Assembly (NCBI GenBank): GCA_017461235.1
Contig: JAFTYU010000009.1
Location: forward strand, 72,177-132,970
Origin: Clostridia bacterium
GTDB taxonomy: Bacteria > Bacillota > Clostridia > Oscillospirales > Acutalibacteraceae
Reading direction: 5' to 3'
Length of the DNA: 60,794 bases
How positions within the stretch are numbered: the stretch's first letter is position 1; each line of letters opens with the position of its first letter. The notes under the pieces are model-generated. The model was given only the letters and a program-made list of their open reading frames with translations. It had not been told where the DNA came from and did no database searches. Both the position numbers and the translations under genes were made by a program. This document shows, in pieces, positions 46,518-56,299 of the stretch.

Positions 46518-49055
46518 TTATTTTATAAGTACTTCTTGTGAAATAAGAGTTGTATTATCATCAGAAAGAAGCTTGAAAGTAACTGTATAGTTGGAAGTGC
46601 TTGTGCTTGGATACTGAAGTGCAAAGGTGTTGTCATCTTCAGTAAGGACAACTTCTCTTGTATCGTGATAACCGATTGAGGTTGTGTAATCAATAGTCAG
46701 CTTCTTTGTGAAAAGCTCTGCATTGGTTACGGTTACGTGATAGTAGAACTTTTTGGAATTGTCAACCTCTTCAAGATTGGTTTCTGTATCGGTTTGACTG
46801 TAGTTTATGCAGGTAGATACCCCTTCTGCAAGCACTGTGTTAGTGCCTAAAAGTTTGTTGCGTATATCGCCGCTGTCCTTGTATTTTGCCTGCGCGAGAT
46901 CTTTAAGATAGCTGAGAGTTGTTTCGTTTTCTGCATCAAGGTTAGTGTTTACATAACCGTATTTTGCTTCAAGAAGCTTGTTGGAGCTGTCAGAGTATCC
47001 GTCTAAAGCGGTAAGCAATTCAATTGCTTTTGAGTAGTCTTTTTCGGAAATGAGTGAAATTGCTTTCTGATAATTACACTCATTTATCATATTAGCGCTG
47101 TCTGCATAACCGTCAAGAGTTTTGAACGCTATGATTGCATCGTCATACTTGCCTTGCTCGAGAGTCATAAGCGCCGCATTATAGGTACAGGAGCTGACTT
47201 TGCCTGCGCTGTCTTCGTAATTGCCGAGAGAAAGGAAGATTTGTTTCGCTTCATCGTATTTTTTTTCGTTCTCAAGAGAACATGCGAGAGAATAGCGTGC
47301 GAGAAGATATTTGTCTTCCGAATCGTCATAGTCGCCGAGTTTTTCATAAATTTCGGCAGATTCAGAGTATTTCTTTTCTGCAAACAGGGCAGCAGCTTTA
47401 TTGTAGTTGCTTTCATTGATTTTTGCAGGAACTACTTTAATGGCAACTATACCGATAATTGCAACGATTACCGCAACTATGGCGATAATGGGTGCAACAC
47501 TCATTTTGTGCTTTTTGGCAGGAGTTTCGGGCTCTGTTGCTTCAGGTGCGACCTCAACTTCGGCTTCAACCGTATCGGTTGTTTCGTCGTTTTCTATGAG
47601 ATTACCGTTTTCTGCAATGGTTTTAAGAAGGTTGAGTTGTTCGTTTTCCGCAACCGGTTCTTCTGTTTTTTCTTCAACAGCAGCTTCCTGTGTTTCTTCG
47701 GAAATGGCTGCCGTATCAGCTTCGTTGGTTGATTGAGAAATATCTTCTGTTTCTTCTTTATCAATTTCAACGGTTTCTTCGGCAGTTTCTTCTGAAGCTT
47801 CTTCTGCGATTTCTTCTGTTGCTGTTTCGGCAGCTTCTTCAGTTACTGCTTCAGAACTTTCTTCCGCAACGGTTTCTTCAGCTATTGTTATATCTTCAAT
47901 TGATACGACGCTGTCGCTTTCGTCATCTTCAACTTCGGCAGAGTTTTCAACAACAGCTTCTTCAGTTTCTTCAACTGTTTCTGCTGCTTCTTCAATTTCT
48001 GATGCAGAATAAACGTCTTCGTACTCTGCGGTTTCTGCAGTTTCTGCGGTTTCCGGCTCTTGTGACTGTTCGTTGGCAGACTCAACGTTATCGTTGTCTG
48101 CAACACTCTCAACGGGAACTTCAACAGTTTCGGCAATTGTAACAACAACTGTTTCGGTTTGCTGTTCGAATTCGTCGTCATGGTCTTTGAGACTTTCCTG
48201 GAAGAAATCATAACCTGCACTTTTAAGCTTTTCGCAGATTGTGGGAACGCCTTTGATTGATGCATATCTGCCTTCTTCAAGGAGCTTTGCAAGTTGTGAA
48301 AATTTCTCTGCGCTCGCCATAAGAAACTCATATTTCTGACGATTCTTTTCAAAGAACATCACAATACAACGGTAGTAGATTTCAAGATTTTTAATTTCAT
48401 TCGAAAGGATGCCTGTAAACACTGTATGTGCGTTGATGCTGTCAATAATTTTATTGAATTTTACATTACCGATATCAGATGCGAGTTCGGGCTCAACAAG
48501 GAAACAGTTTGAGAACCTGACACTGATTTTATTCAAGGCACGCTCGTTATAGGCGTGCGCAAACTCCGTGAGCTTGTTGCGGAAAGCTTTTGCTTCGTCC
48601 TGAAGCTTGATGATTGCGGAAACTTCTTTTTTGATTTTTTCTGCATCTGCATCCGCGAAAAGTTCAATATGAGCTTTTGCGAGTGCTTTTTCCGCTTTAA
48701 CAGCTTCATCATTTGCCAATGCAAGATAATGAACAAAGTCACCATCTGACATTTCAGCAAGAGCTTCAAGAAGCTTAACATATAAGTCTCTTAAAGAAAG
48801 GGTATCTTCGTCAATGCTGCAGGCGTCGCAGAGAGCCTTGTAGAAAATGGCTCTGGGCTCGGCACCGTTTTTGACAATGTATTTCATAAGGCAATCACTT
48901 GCTTTTGCAGGGTCGCCTTCGTGGTAATATTGGGCACCTGCAAGGAAGTTTTCTTCACTTTCGGAGAATGCCGCTTTACAACCGGGGCAGACGAGATTAC
49001 CTTCATTATTTTGGAGATAAGCATTTTTACATTCAGGACAAATGATTCTTATCAT
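46518..49055 (-). CDS. Zinc-ribbon, membrane-anchored TPR protein
   Basis: An 845-residue protein. The N-terminus holds a zinc ribbon (CPEC...CPGC), then a helical domain to about 310, a long Glu/Thr/Val-rich acidic stretch (about 310-500), one membrane helix (VAPIIAIVAVIVAIIGIVAI) and four TPR-like repeats that each end in a signature such as LGDYDDSE, LGNYEDSA, LDGYADSA or LDGYSDSS, then a C-terminal beta domain. The start at 49055 follows AAAGGTGG. Repeats of this G-Y-D-S type occur in many clostridial membrane proteins; function unknown, perhaps a scaffold. Confidence 0.75.
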   Translation of the reverse strand: MIRIICPECKNAYLQNNEGNLVCPGCKAAFSESEENFLAGAQYYHEGDPAKASDCLMKYIVKNGAEPRAIFYKALCDACSIDEDTLSLRDLYVKLLEALAEMSDGDFVHYLALANDEAVKAEKALAKAHIELFADADAEKIKKEVSAIIKLQDEAKAFRNKLTEFAHAYNERALNKISVRFSNCFLVEPELASDIGNVKFNKIIDSINAHTVFTGILSNEIKNLEIYYRCIVMFFEKNRQKYEFLMASAEKFSQLAKLLEEGRYASIKGVPTICEKLKSAGYDFFQESLKDHDDEFEQQTETVVVTIAETVEVPVESVADNDNVESANEQSQEPETAETAETAEYEDVYSASEIEEAAETVEETEEAVVENSAEVEDDESDSVVSIEDITIAEETVAEESSEAVTEEAAETATEEIAEEASEETAEETVEIDKEETEDISQSTNEADTAAISEETQEAAVEEKTEEPVAENEQLNLLKTIAENGNLIENDETTDTVEAEVEVAPEATEPETPAKKHKMSVAPIIAIVAVIVAIIGIVAIKVVPAKINESNYNKAAALFAEKKYSESAEIYEKLGDYDDSEDKYLLARYSLACSLENEKKYDEAKQIFLSLGNYEDSAGKVSSCTYNAALMTLEQGKYDDAIIAFKTLDGYADSANMINECNYQKAISLISEKDYSKAIELLTALDGYSDSSNKLLEAKYGYVNTNLDAENETTLSYLKDLAQAKYKDSGDIRNKLLGTNTVLAEGVSTCINYSQTDTETNLEEVDNSKKFYYHVTVTNAELFTKKLTIDYTTSIGYHDTREVVLTEDDNTFALQYPSTSTSNYTVTFKLLSDDNTTLISQEVLIK

Positions 49056-49134
49056 AATTTCCACCTTTACCTTATTAGGTATTATCGATGACATAAGTCA
49101 CCAAAATATAATTCACTATATCATAACATAAAAG

Positions 49135-49182
49135 GACCGACTTTTTCAATATTTTATTACAAAAACATTTCAAAAATCGGTC
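49135..49182 (-). terminator. Probable terminator after the glycosidase-like gene
   Basis: GACCGATTTTT pairs with AAAAAGTCGGTC on the complement, followed by CTTTTATG. Confidence 0.5.
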
Positions 49183-49216
49183 TCATTAAAACAAAAATAT
49201 ATTAAATTGTAATAAT

Positions 49217-51445
49217 TTAAGCCTTTTTAAGCCATAACTCGCAGAATTTGAAGCCTTCGGTCGGCTCGAATATTTCTAATTCCAGAGTTCCGTTCACGAA
49301 GATACTGCTATCGATGGTGTATGTTGCGCTTTCAAATCCGGGCATTAAAAACTCTTTATCAAATTCAGAATTCTTCAAACCACCGAATTGTGCCCCTTCG
49401 TAAATAACCTTACCGTTGGCGGTAACACGGTGCTTTGTGACATCGGGGTTTATATCACTCTTATAAACCACCGTGAGATTATAGTTCGTGTCACTTTTAA
49501 AACCACCGAATTTGCATTTTATGCCATAATTGTCATAAAGCTTGGTCATAGACATAGGTAACGGCTTTTCCTTGGTATAAGGTCTGTCACCCTGTATATC
49601 CATATAAATCTCGCCGTCTTGCTTAAGACCGAGAACGTTGAGCCCGTGTAACGCTACTGAATAATAAATCTCGTCGGTTTCGGTTTTATTTCTGTTGACA
49701 AGGCGGTTTATGTACTGTGCCTGTAAGGGCTTTTCCATAGTGAGAGCATATTGGAGTTTGTTGATAAAATATGCTTTGTCGGTAACGTTGTTATCAATGG
49801 TTTCCAGGGTTGCACCGCGCTCCCAACTGTCAGCATAGTAATGTTCCACATCCAATTGTATGCCTATCATACAGAACAGCTTATCTGCGAGAGCATTCAA
49901 TTCATCACGCAGTTGTGAATATTCGTCAGGGTATGGGGTGTTGAGGGTGTCAAGTGCATCTTCAATTAACCCTTTTTTCGCTTGGAATAAAGCCTTTTTG
50001 CAAAGTGGTTTTTCAAATATACGGCGCATTTTCACACATTTATCGCAACAGGCTCTGAAATAAAGAAGAACGAAACGCCAGTTTTCATTAAGAGAAGGTG
50101 TTTCGGTTTTGAGTGTGCAGAGATTTGCGTGAGCCATATCAATACAAGGATTTTCCACAGGGTCACCCTGCCAGCTTTTTTCAAGAAGAAATATTGTGTC
50201 TGCAATGACATTTTCATCGGCTTCATTCATAAAATACCGTGAGTAGTCAAGGAGAATTTCCTTTAAATCTGCATCCTTATCCCATTCGAGAGCGCTCCAT
50301 ATCATTTTATTAACATCATCGTGTACACCTTCGGAGTAGCTTACGCTGCCTATGGTGTAGGGTGCGAAAAGTCGGTGAAGGGTGCGCAGCTCTGTCGGAC
50401 GCGGATTGACGCTCTCGCGGGAAAGTGTTGAAGCCAAAGCAAAATGCCAGTCATCCTCAAGGAAATTAACGGGATATTCACAACGAAGGTTATGGGTAAT
50501 ATCCGGATAAAATCTTAAAGGATATCGTGCAGGAACTTTTTTTCTTAATTCGTGCATAGGAAATGCGTGATTGGGACCCATTATGACCGTATCAATTTCT
50601 GTCGGCATTTTTTCCATCTCTTTAATGAACGCATCGCCCCAATCTTTGTACTTGTGCGGTGCTTGAGCCGACGGGTGCATCTGTGCTTCGGGATGGAGTT
50701 TTTTTAGTAAATCAGATATTTTTCTGCAACGTTCCACAAAATCATCCGCGTACATCTCACCGGGATCACCACCGGGTGGGAAGACCGCGTTTATTCTCGG
50801 AATGCGTGAATAAATTTTTTCTCTTATCGCAAGGGCTTCTTCTTCAGTTTCGTTATCATCATTTGCGTGCCATAAAGAAACATCCAAATCAACCGAATCT
50901 GCAAGACGGGAAGCTTCGATAACAAATTCGTCCTGAGTGTATCTCATCAAAGGGTTCATTTCACCTTTGCCGAATTTTGTTGTGTTGTGCTCACAAGTGT
51001 TTGTTCCGAAAGCCATCATATCAAGGTAATATTCAAAATATTGGTTGTAATCCCACGCGTCGTAGGTATTAGGGGTGGTGCGGTAGCCGACCTGATGACC
51101 GCGGATGCTTTTCTGCGGTTTATGTGTACCGCAGATTGTATCAGTTATATCCACTCCGTCAGATGTGAATTTGGCTTTCCGAAGAATGTGTGAATAACCG
51201 AAGATCAGTCCGCGGATTGTTTTTGCGGTTATTATAAAACCACGGTCGGTTTCAGCTATAGTGTATTCATCTTTATTATCAATCAGGTTATCTGTTACAA
51301 ATGTTACAAAAGCGGTTGTACTGTCACTTGTAACAGTTACGTTTGCAGAAGTTCTTTTTTTCAGTTCCTTTGAAAAAAACTGTGCGGCACGTAATGTGTC
51401 GCCGTCTTTTGCGCAGATTTTAAAATCATTAACAGAGAAAAGCAT
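49217..51445 (-). CDS. Large glycoside hydrolase-like protein of unknown activity
   Basis: A 742-residue cytoplasmic protein. The first 100 residues (GDTLRAAQFFSKELKKRTSANVTV...) resemble the non-catalytic N-terminal domain of GH20/GH67/GH84-type enzymes. A TIM-barrel-like region follows, opening with SIRGHQVGYR and then TYDAWDYNQY and MAFGTNTCE, and including WHANDDNETEEE, VFPPGGDPGEMYADDF and VIMGPNH. The C-terminus looks like a beta-sandwich. There is no signal peptide. It may act on imported glucuronides or amino sugars; I cannot assign a CAZy family. Confidence 0.65.
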   Translation of the reverse strand: MLFSVNDFKICAKDGDTLRAAQFFSKELKKRTSANVTVTSDSTTAFVTFVTDNLIDNKDEYTIAETDRGFIITAKTIRGLIFGYSHILRKAKFTSDGVDITDTICGTHKPQKSIRGHQVGYRTTPNTYDAWDYNQYFEYYLDMMAFGTNTCEHNTTKFGKGEMNPLMRYTQDEFVIEASRLADSVDLDVSLWHANDDNETEEEALAIREKIYSRIPRINAVFPPGGDPGEMYADDFVERCRKISDLLKKLHPEAQMHPSAQAPHKYKDWGDAFIKEMEKMPTEIDTVIMGPNHAFPMHELRKKVPARYPLRFYPDITHNLRCEYPVNFLEDDWHFALASTLSRESVNPRPTELRTLHRLFAPYTIGSVSYSEGVHDDVNKMIWSALEWDKDADLKEILLDYSRYFMNEADENVIADTIFLLEKSWQGDPVENPCIDMAHANLCTLKTETPSLNENWRFVLLYFRACCDKCVKMRRIFEKPLCKKALFQAKKGLIEDALDTLNTPYPDEYSQLRDELNALADKLFCMIGIQLDVEHYYADSWERGATLETIDNNVTDKAYFINKLQYALTMEKPLQAQYINRLVNRNKTETDEIYYSVALHGLNVLGLKQDGEIYMDIQGDRPYTKEKPLPMSMTKLYDNYGIKCKFGGFKSDTNYNLTVVYKSDINPDVTKHRVTANGKVIYEGAQFGGLKNSEFDKEFLMPGFESATYTIDSSIFVNGTLELEIFEPTEGFKFCELWLKKA

Positions 51446-51599
51446 ATTAAACCCCCTGTGAGAGCAAAATTTATCAAAAACATTTTAGCACATAACGGGT
51501 CTTTCTTCAATATAAACAAATATTTTAAATATTATCACTTGCATTTTACATTCATTGTGATAAAATTACAGACATATTCTGAAAAACGGGAGAAACAAT

Positions 51600-52325
51600 A
51601 TGAATGCGTTTACCATAAAATGGTTTGGTGAATTGATTACATCGCTTATTAAAATCACACCCCGACTTAAAACAGCCAAAGAATTAAAAAAAACAAAAAC
51701 GTGGGAAGAATACAAGCCCTTCGTTGATGAGCAGGTTTATAACTGGATAAACCCACTTGTAGATAAGGCAGGTATAGAGTTTATCGCAGAGGGCACTGAG
51801 AAAATTCCACGCGGTGAACCTATTATATATACACCTAATCATGCAGGATTGGTTGATATCCCTGCAGTTATTCTTTCAACTCCCGTGGTACCTATATTTA
51901 TGGCAAAAAAGGAAATAGCATCAATTCCTCTTGTTAAGGACTGGATGTGGGTAATGGATTGTGTTTTTGTTAACAGAAGCAATAAAAGCCAGGCGCGTTC
52001 ATCACTTCACGATGCTATTGAAATGGTTAAAAACGGCAGAAGTATTGTTGTTTTTCCTGAAGGAACTCGTTCCAAGAATGGTGAATTAGGCGAATTCAAA
52101 GGCGGTGCGATGAAGATAGCTATGGAAACAGGCGCTAAGGTTGTACCTGTTTATCTTGAAGGCACCCGTGCTTGTTTTGAAGAAACAGGGAATATTGTTG
52201 CAGGAAAGGTTAAAGTGAAATTTCTTGACAGTATTTCAACAGAAGGACTTACTAAAGAAGAGTTTTTTGAAATGCCTGCTAAAATAAGAGATATTATTCA
52301 GGCAGAAAAGGATAAAAGTAAATAA
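51600..52325 (+). CDS. plsC: 1-acyl-sn-glycerol-3-phosphate acyltransferase
   Basis: A 241-residue PlsC-type acyltransferase of phosphatidic acid synthesis. The catalytic H-X4-D box is TPNHAGLVDIPA, the glycerol-phosphate site is VFPEGTRSKNGELGEFKGGA and VVPVYLEGT closes the domain. RBS is GGGAG. Monocistronic with a terminator. Confidence 0.93.
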   Translation: MNAFTIKWFGELITSLIKITPRLKTAKELKKTKTWEEYKPFVDEQVYNWINPLVDKAGIEFIAEGTEKIPRGEPIIYTPNHAGLVDIPAVILSTPVVPIFMAKKEIASIPLVKDWMWVMDCVFVNRSNKSQARSSLHDAIEMVKNGRSIVVFPEGTRSKNGELGEFKGGAMKIAMETGAKVVPVYLEGTRACFEETGNIVAGKVKVKFLDSISTEGLTKEEFFEMPAKIRDIIQAEKDKSK

Positions 52326-52337
52326 ACAGGTTAATTT

Positions 52338-52367
52338 ACAGGTGCCTTTGGGCGCCTGTGTTTTTTT
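52338..52367 (+). terminator. Terminator after plsC
   Basis: ACAGGTGCC / GGGCGCCTGT hairpin followed by seven T. Confidence 0.85.
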
Positions 52368-52462
52368 ACAATTTGTCACATTTTCGATAGGCTCAAAATA
52401 AATAGGGGTTGACAAATGGTAAAATTAAGGTTATAATACGACCCGCTGATTACAAATTGTAA
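52366..52462. promoter_or_regulatory. Inverted 11-mers flanking the amidase promoter
   Basis: TTACAATTTGT (52366-52376) is the exact reverse complement of ACAAATTGTAA (52452-52462), which itself lies in the palindrome TTACAAATTGTAA. The pair brackets the promoter and could bind a dimeric regulator or loop. Confidence 0.4.
52409..52437 (+). promoter_or_regulatory. Consensus promoter of the secreted amidase gene
   Basis: TTGACA (52409-52414), 17-base spacer, TATAAT (52432-52437). Confidence 0.8.
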
Positions 52463-52479
52463 CTTTTTCGGAGGAAAAT

Positions 52480-54129
52480 ATGACAAAACGATTACTAACT
52501 TCGTTGTTAGCCATTGTGGCGGCAATAGTTGTAGCCCCCGTTTTTGTAACACAGTCCTCGGCGGCAACAACCGATGAAGTTTATAATGTAAACAACGCAA
52601 TAGCTTATGCGGAAGATAACTGGGATAACGGTCGCGGTCTTTGCGCACAGTTTGTTTCCGAATGTCTTAATGCAGGCGGTGTTGATGCATACGGCACAAG
52701 AGTCGTTGACCTTTATAACGAGCTTATAAACAATAATTACGGAAAAGTATATAAACTGACTCTTACTAACGGCAAGAACGGTTCTTTAAGAATGGCGGAT
52801 AATAACGGCAAGATAAAAAAAGGTGACCCCATTTTTTATTTCTGCAATGTCTGCAAAACTTACGAGCACGTAGTTCTTTGTAACGGTGTTAACAGTAAGG
52901 GCTATATTCAGGATTATGCTCATAACAAAGCTCATAACGGCAAAAAACAGACATATACTTTTGACCATTGCGGAACAGATAACTGGACTTTTTACTCTGT
53001 AAGTATCGATGATGAAAATTCATTGATAACACCCGAAATCACCGGTATTACGGCTAAGGCCGACGGTGTTGAGATTAAGTGGAATCCGGTAAGACGTGCG
53101 GAAAAATATACCGTTTACAAAAAAGTGCCCGGCGGAAAATGGGTTGCACTGAAAAATGTAAAAACCACAGAGTTCATTGATAAAACTGCTGAAAACGGAG
53201 CAACATATAATTATACGGTGAAGGCAGTCAACGGTAAAATCAAAAGTGCTTATAAAACAAGCGACGAATTTAAATATATTGCACCTGTTGATTTCAAATC
53301 CGCAAGCGTTACGGATAAAGGTATAAAAATAACCTGGGAGAAAAATGATTCTGCTTCAGGTTATCATATTTACCGTCTTTCGGAAGGCGGCAAATGGACA
53401 AAAACAGCCACTCTTAAGGGCGGTAACAAAACAAGTTATACAGATACAAATGTTGAAAGCGGTAAAAATTATCGTTACAGAGTAAGAGCTTATTCCGGTT
53501 CGGTAACAGGCGCTTATCATTCAAAAGGAATAAGCACATATTTCGTTGATACACCCGTGCTTAAAAGTTGCACAAACTCTGCAAAGGGTGTTACGATTAA
53601 ATGGAACGCAATTCCAGGCGCAGGTAGCTACAGAGTTTACAGACGTGGCGCAGGGGAGTCCTGGCAGTTAATTAAAACTGTCAAAAACACGGTTTTTGAA
53701 GATACAACAGCAGAAAACAGTACAGTTTACAGATATACTGTAAGAGCAGTTTGCAAGGGTGTTTACAGCACATATGAATCCGGTATTGCTTTAAAACACA
53801 TAAAAACTCCCGGGCTTATTTCAACAGTTTCTACAGATGAAGGTATTATTCTTGAATGGGAAAAGGTTGAAGATGTAAACGGATATTACGTTTATCGTAA
53901 AGCCGCAGGGGATAAAGGCTGGACTCGCGTAGCTACAGTAAAAGACGGTGAAATTTATACTGATACAAACGTTGTTGAAGGTGTTGAATACACTTACACA
54001 GTCAGAGCGTACTTCGGTTCACAAAAAAGCTCGTATGATGCAAAGGGTATAGTTTGTAAATACATCCGAAGAAACGAAAATGAAATCGAAGCTCCCGATA
54101 CAGATACCGAGTCAGATGATATTGATTAA
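52480..54129 (+). CDS. Secreted amidase-domain protein with four FN3 domains
   Basis: A 549-residue exported protein. The signal peptide (LLTSLLAIVAAIVVAPVFV...SSAA) precedes an amidase_6-like domain: AIAYAEDNWDNGRGLCAQFVSECL carries the likely nucleophile Cys55 and YEHVVLCNGV the likely His130. From about 180 follow four FN3-type repeats, one with VYRRGAGESWQLIKTVKNT, nearly the same as in the M14 carboxypeptidase. The acidic C-terminus has no anchor. Probably a cell-wall hydrolase or binding protein. RBS is GGAGG. Confidence 0.8.
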   Translation: MTKRLLTSLLAIVAAIVVAPVFVTQSSAATTDEVYNVNNAIAYAEDNWDNGRGLCAQFVSECLNAGGVDAYGTRVVDLYNELINNNYGKVYKLTLTNGKNGSLRMADNNGKIKKGDPIFYFCNVCKTYEHVVLCNGVNSKGYIQDYAHNKAHNGKKQTYTFDHCGTDNWTFYSVSIDDENSLITPEITGITAKADGVEIKWNPVRRAEKYTVYKKVPGGKWVALKNVKTTEFIDKTAENGATYNYTVKAVNGKIKSAYKTSDEFKYIAPVDFKSASVTDKGIKITWEKNDSASGYHIYRLSEGGKWTKTATLKGGNKTSYTDTNVESGKNYRYRVRAYSGSVTGAYHSKGISTYFVDTPVLKSCTNSAKGVTIKWNAIPGAGSYRVYRRGAGESWQLIKTVKNTVFEDTTAENSTVYRYTVRAVCKGVYSTYESGIALKHIKTPGLISTVSTDEGIILEWEKVEDVNGYYVYRKAAGDKGWTRVATVKDGEIYTDTNVVEGVEYTYTVRAYFGSQKSSYDAKGIVCKYIRRNENEIEAPDTDTESDDID

Positions 54130-54148
54130 TAATTAGCATAAAATATTA

Positions 54149-54178
54149 CCCCTTGATTATCAGACGATAATCAAGGGG
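54149..54178. terminator. Bidirectional terminator
   Basis: CCCCTTGATTATC / GATAATCAAGGGG, a perfect 13-bp stem around AGAC, between the convergent amidase and permease genes. T-tracts are modest on both sides. Confidence 0.7.
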
Positions 54179-54200
54179 TTGTTGTCTTATTCAGGGATTT

Positions 54201-55190
54201 TTATCTTTCCTCGCGGAAGTAGTTTACACCAAGACTTCCGGGCGGTTGATGCTCTCTCTTTTTACGCATGCTTGTAATAATGAGAACGATGATTGTAACA
54301 ACGTAAGGAAGCATTTTGAAAAGCTCCTGGGTTTCTGTACCAAGACCTTGTATGTAGTTGTTTGCATTACAAAGGGCACCAAAAAGGAATGAACCCATAA
54401 TCGCCATGGAAGGTTTCCACAGAGCGAAAATAACAAGAGCAATAGCCATCCAACCACGGTCACCGAAAGCATTATTTGACCACACACCGCTGGCGTATGA
54501 CATAACGTACTGAAGACCGCCAAGTCCTGCAATTGCACTACCGATGCAGGTTGCGGCATAACGGTATTTTATAACGTTGATACCTGCGGCATCAGCAGTA
54601 GCAGGATTTTCACCTACTGAACGAAGGTTAAGACCTACGCGAGTACGGTTGAGAACAAATGAAACAACCAATGCAATTGCAATAGCAAGATATGTAAGAA
54701 AATCGTGTGAAAAGAGAAGCTCACCGAACCAGCCTAAATCATCTGCAAAGGGTAGTGTTGTTGAGAAGAAGGAGCTTGTCTTTGTAAGTGCAATTGAAGG
54801 TAATTCGCTCTTTGTGATATTGATAAGTGATGCACCAAGGAAGTTACCCAAACCGATACCGAGTGTTGTGAGAGCAAGACCCGTAACATTCTGGTTTGCG
54901 TGGAGTGTTACTGTAAGGAAACTGTAAATCAGGCCCATTACTACTGCACCGGCAATGGCACAAAGAAGGGGAATGATAACTGCCAGAAAACCGTTCATAT
55001 TGTTAATGTCGTTACCGCAGGCATTTTCATAAAGGAATGAGCCTACAACACCGCTGATGGCACCAACGTACATAACACCGGGAATACCAAGGTTAAGGTG
55101 TCCCGACTTTTCTGTAATTATTTCGCCGGTTGAACCGTAAAGAAGCGGAACGCCCAGGAGAATCGCGCGGCAAATGAACTGTATAATCAT
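54201..55190 (-). CDS. ABC transporter permease, purine nucleoside type (NupQ-like)
   Basis: A 329-residue BPD-type permease with about eight to ten helices. GATGEIITEKSGHLNLGIPGVM-like start (YGSTGEIITEKSGHLNLG), GLNLRSVGENPATADAAGIN and a GLGGLQYV segment are typical of the second permease of BMP-linked importers. It is the last gene of the xpt operon and overlaps the previous permease by four bases. Confidence 0.9.
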   Translation of the reverse strand: MIIQFICRAILLGVPLLYGSTGEIITEKSGHLNLGIPGVMYVGAISGVVGSFLYENACGNDINNMNGFLAVIIPLLCAIAGAVVMGLIYSFLTVTLHANQNVTGLALTTLGIGLGNFLGASLINITKSELPSIALTKTSSFFSTTLPFADDLGWFGELLFSHDFLTYLAIAIALVVSFVLNRTRVGLNLRSVGENPATADAAGINVIKYRYAATCIGSAIAGLGGLQYVMSYASGVWSNNAFGDRGWMAIALVIFALWKPSMAIMGSFLFGALCNANNYIQGLGTETQELFKMLPYVVTIIVLIITSMRKKREHQPPGSLGVNYFREER

Positions 55191-56299
55191 GCCTTAACCT
55201 CCTTTTTGCTGTGACGGAACTTGATTGAGTAGTGAATAAAGAATTCACAACCAACAAGCATAAGAATTACAATACCAACAATAATTTCAGAGAAGGATGA
55301 GTTAAGCAGGGACGTATCTGCAACTTTAGCAACACCCAATCTCAGGAATACAACAATACCGGTCATAACCACCATAATGAAGGGATTGAACTGACCGAGC
55401 CAGGACATCAGGATAGCTGTGAAGCCCTGACCGCCGACAAGGCTTGTGTTGATGCTATGGTCTTTACCTGCAACAAGGAGCATACCCGTGACACCGCATA
55501 AAGCACCTGAAATTATCATTGTACGGATAATAACCTTTTTAACGTTGATACCGATGTAACGAGCAGTATTCTGACTTTCACCGACAACAGAGATTTCATA
55601 ACCCTGTTTGCTGTATTTAAGGTAGATGTACATAAAGACGGTGATTGCGGCAACAATTACGATATTTACAAAGTAATCGTTGTTGCCGACTGCGGGGAAG
55701 TTACCGTAAGCAACGGGATTGATAACGTTTGAACCGCCGCCTTCAATGTAAACGTAATAAGCGATAATCTGTGTGGCTATGTAGTTCATCATAAGCGTGA
55801 ACAAGGTCTCGTTAGTGTTGAACAAAGCCTTGAAAATAGCAGGAATAACGCCCCATACTGCACCGGCAAGAATACTTGTAACCACGATAACTGCAATAAG
55901 TGCAGGGTAGGGAAGCTTTTCGCCGAATTGTATCATACAGAAGATAGAAGCAAGACCGCCCATAAGAGCCTGACCTTCTGCACCGCAGTTCCAGAACTTC
56001 ATTTTGAAAGCAGGGGTAAGGGCAAGCGCAAGGCAAAGAAGAATAGCAATTTCCTGTAAATATTTCCAGAGCATTGTGGTGCTGCCTTCAAACAGCCTGC
56101 CGAAAACGCCCGAGAACATAATCTCATATGTATCTCCCAGACTCTTTTCGGTAATTGCCATAGAAAGGAGACCTACAAAAAGGAACCCGATTATGATTGT
56201 GCAAACGCGTATGAGCCACGCCTGCCACTGGGGCATATCATCACGTTTAACAATGTGGAAAAGCGGTTCGTGATGTTTGTTGTCTTTCTGTTTAGCCAT
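55187..56299 (-). CDS. ABC transporter permease, purine nucleoside type (NupP-like)
   Basis: A 370-residue permease of about nine helices, with ALTPAFKMKFWNCGAEGQALMGG and YEISVVGESQNTARYIGINVKK, the hallmark EAA-like region of this family. It overlaps the ATPase gene by eight bases and pairs with the next permease to form the membrane channel. Confidence 0.9.
   Translation of the reverse strand: MAKQKDNKHHEPLFHIVKRDDMPQWQAWLIRVCTIIIGFLFVGLLSMAITEKSLGDTYEIMFSGVFGRLFEGSTTMLWKYLQEIAILLCLALALTPAFKMKFWNCGAEGQALMGGLASIFCMIQFGEKLPYPALIAVIVVTSILAGAVWGVIPAIFKALFNTNETLFTLMMNYIATQIIAYYVYIEGGGSNVINPVAYGNFPAVGNNDYFVNIVIVAAITVFMYIYLKYSKQGYEISVVGESQNTARYIGINVKKVIIRTMIISGALCGVTGMLLVAGKDHSINTSLVGGQGFTAILMSWLGQFNPFIMVVMTGIVVFLRLGVAKVADTSLLNSSFSEIIVGIVILMLVGCEFFIHYSIKFRHSKKEVKA

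Noticed and set aside
47154-48142. Long rightward frames of 192 and 150 codons rich in Leu/Phe/Arg or Gln
   Set aside because: They are antisense to the Glu/Thr-rich linker of the zinc-ribbon TPR protein, whose biased codons create open frames on the other strand.
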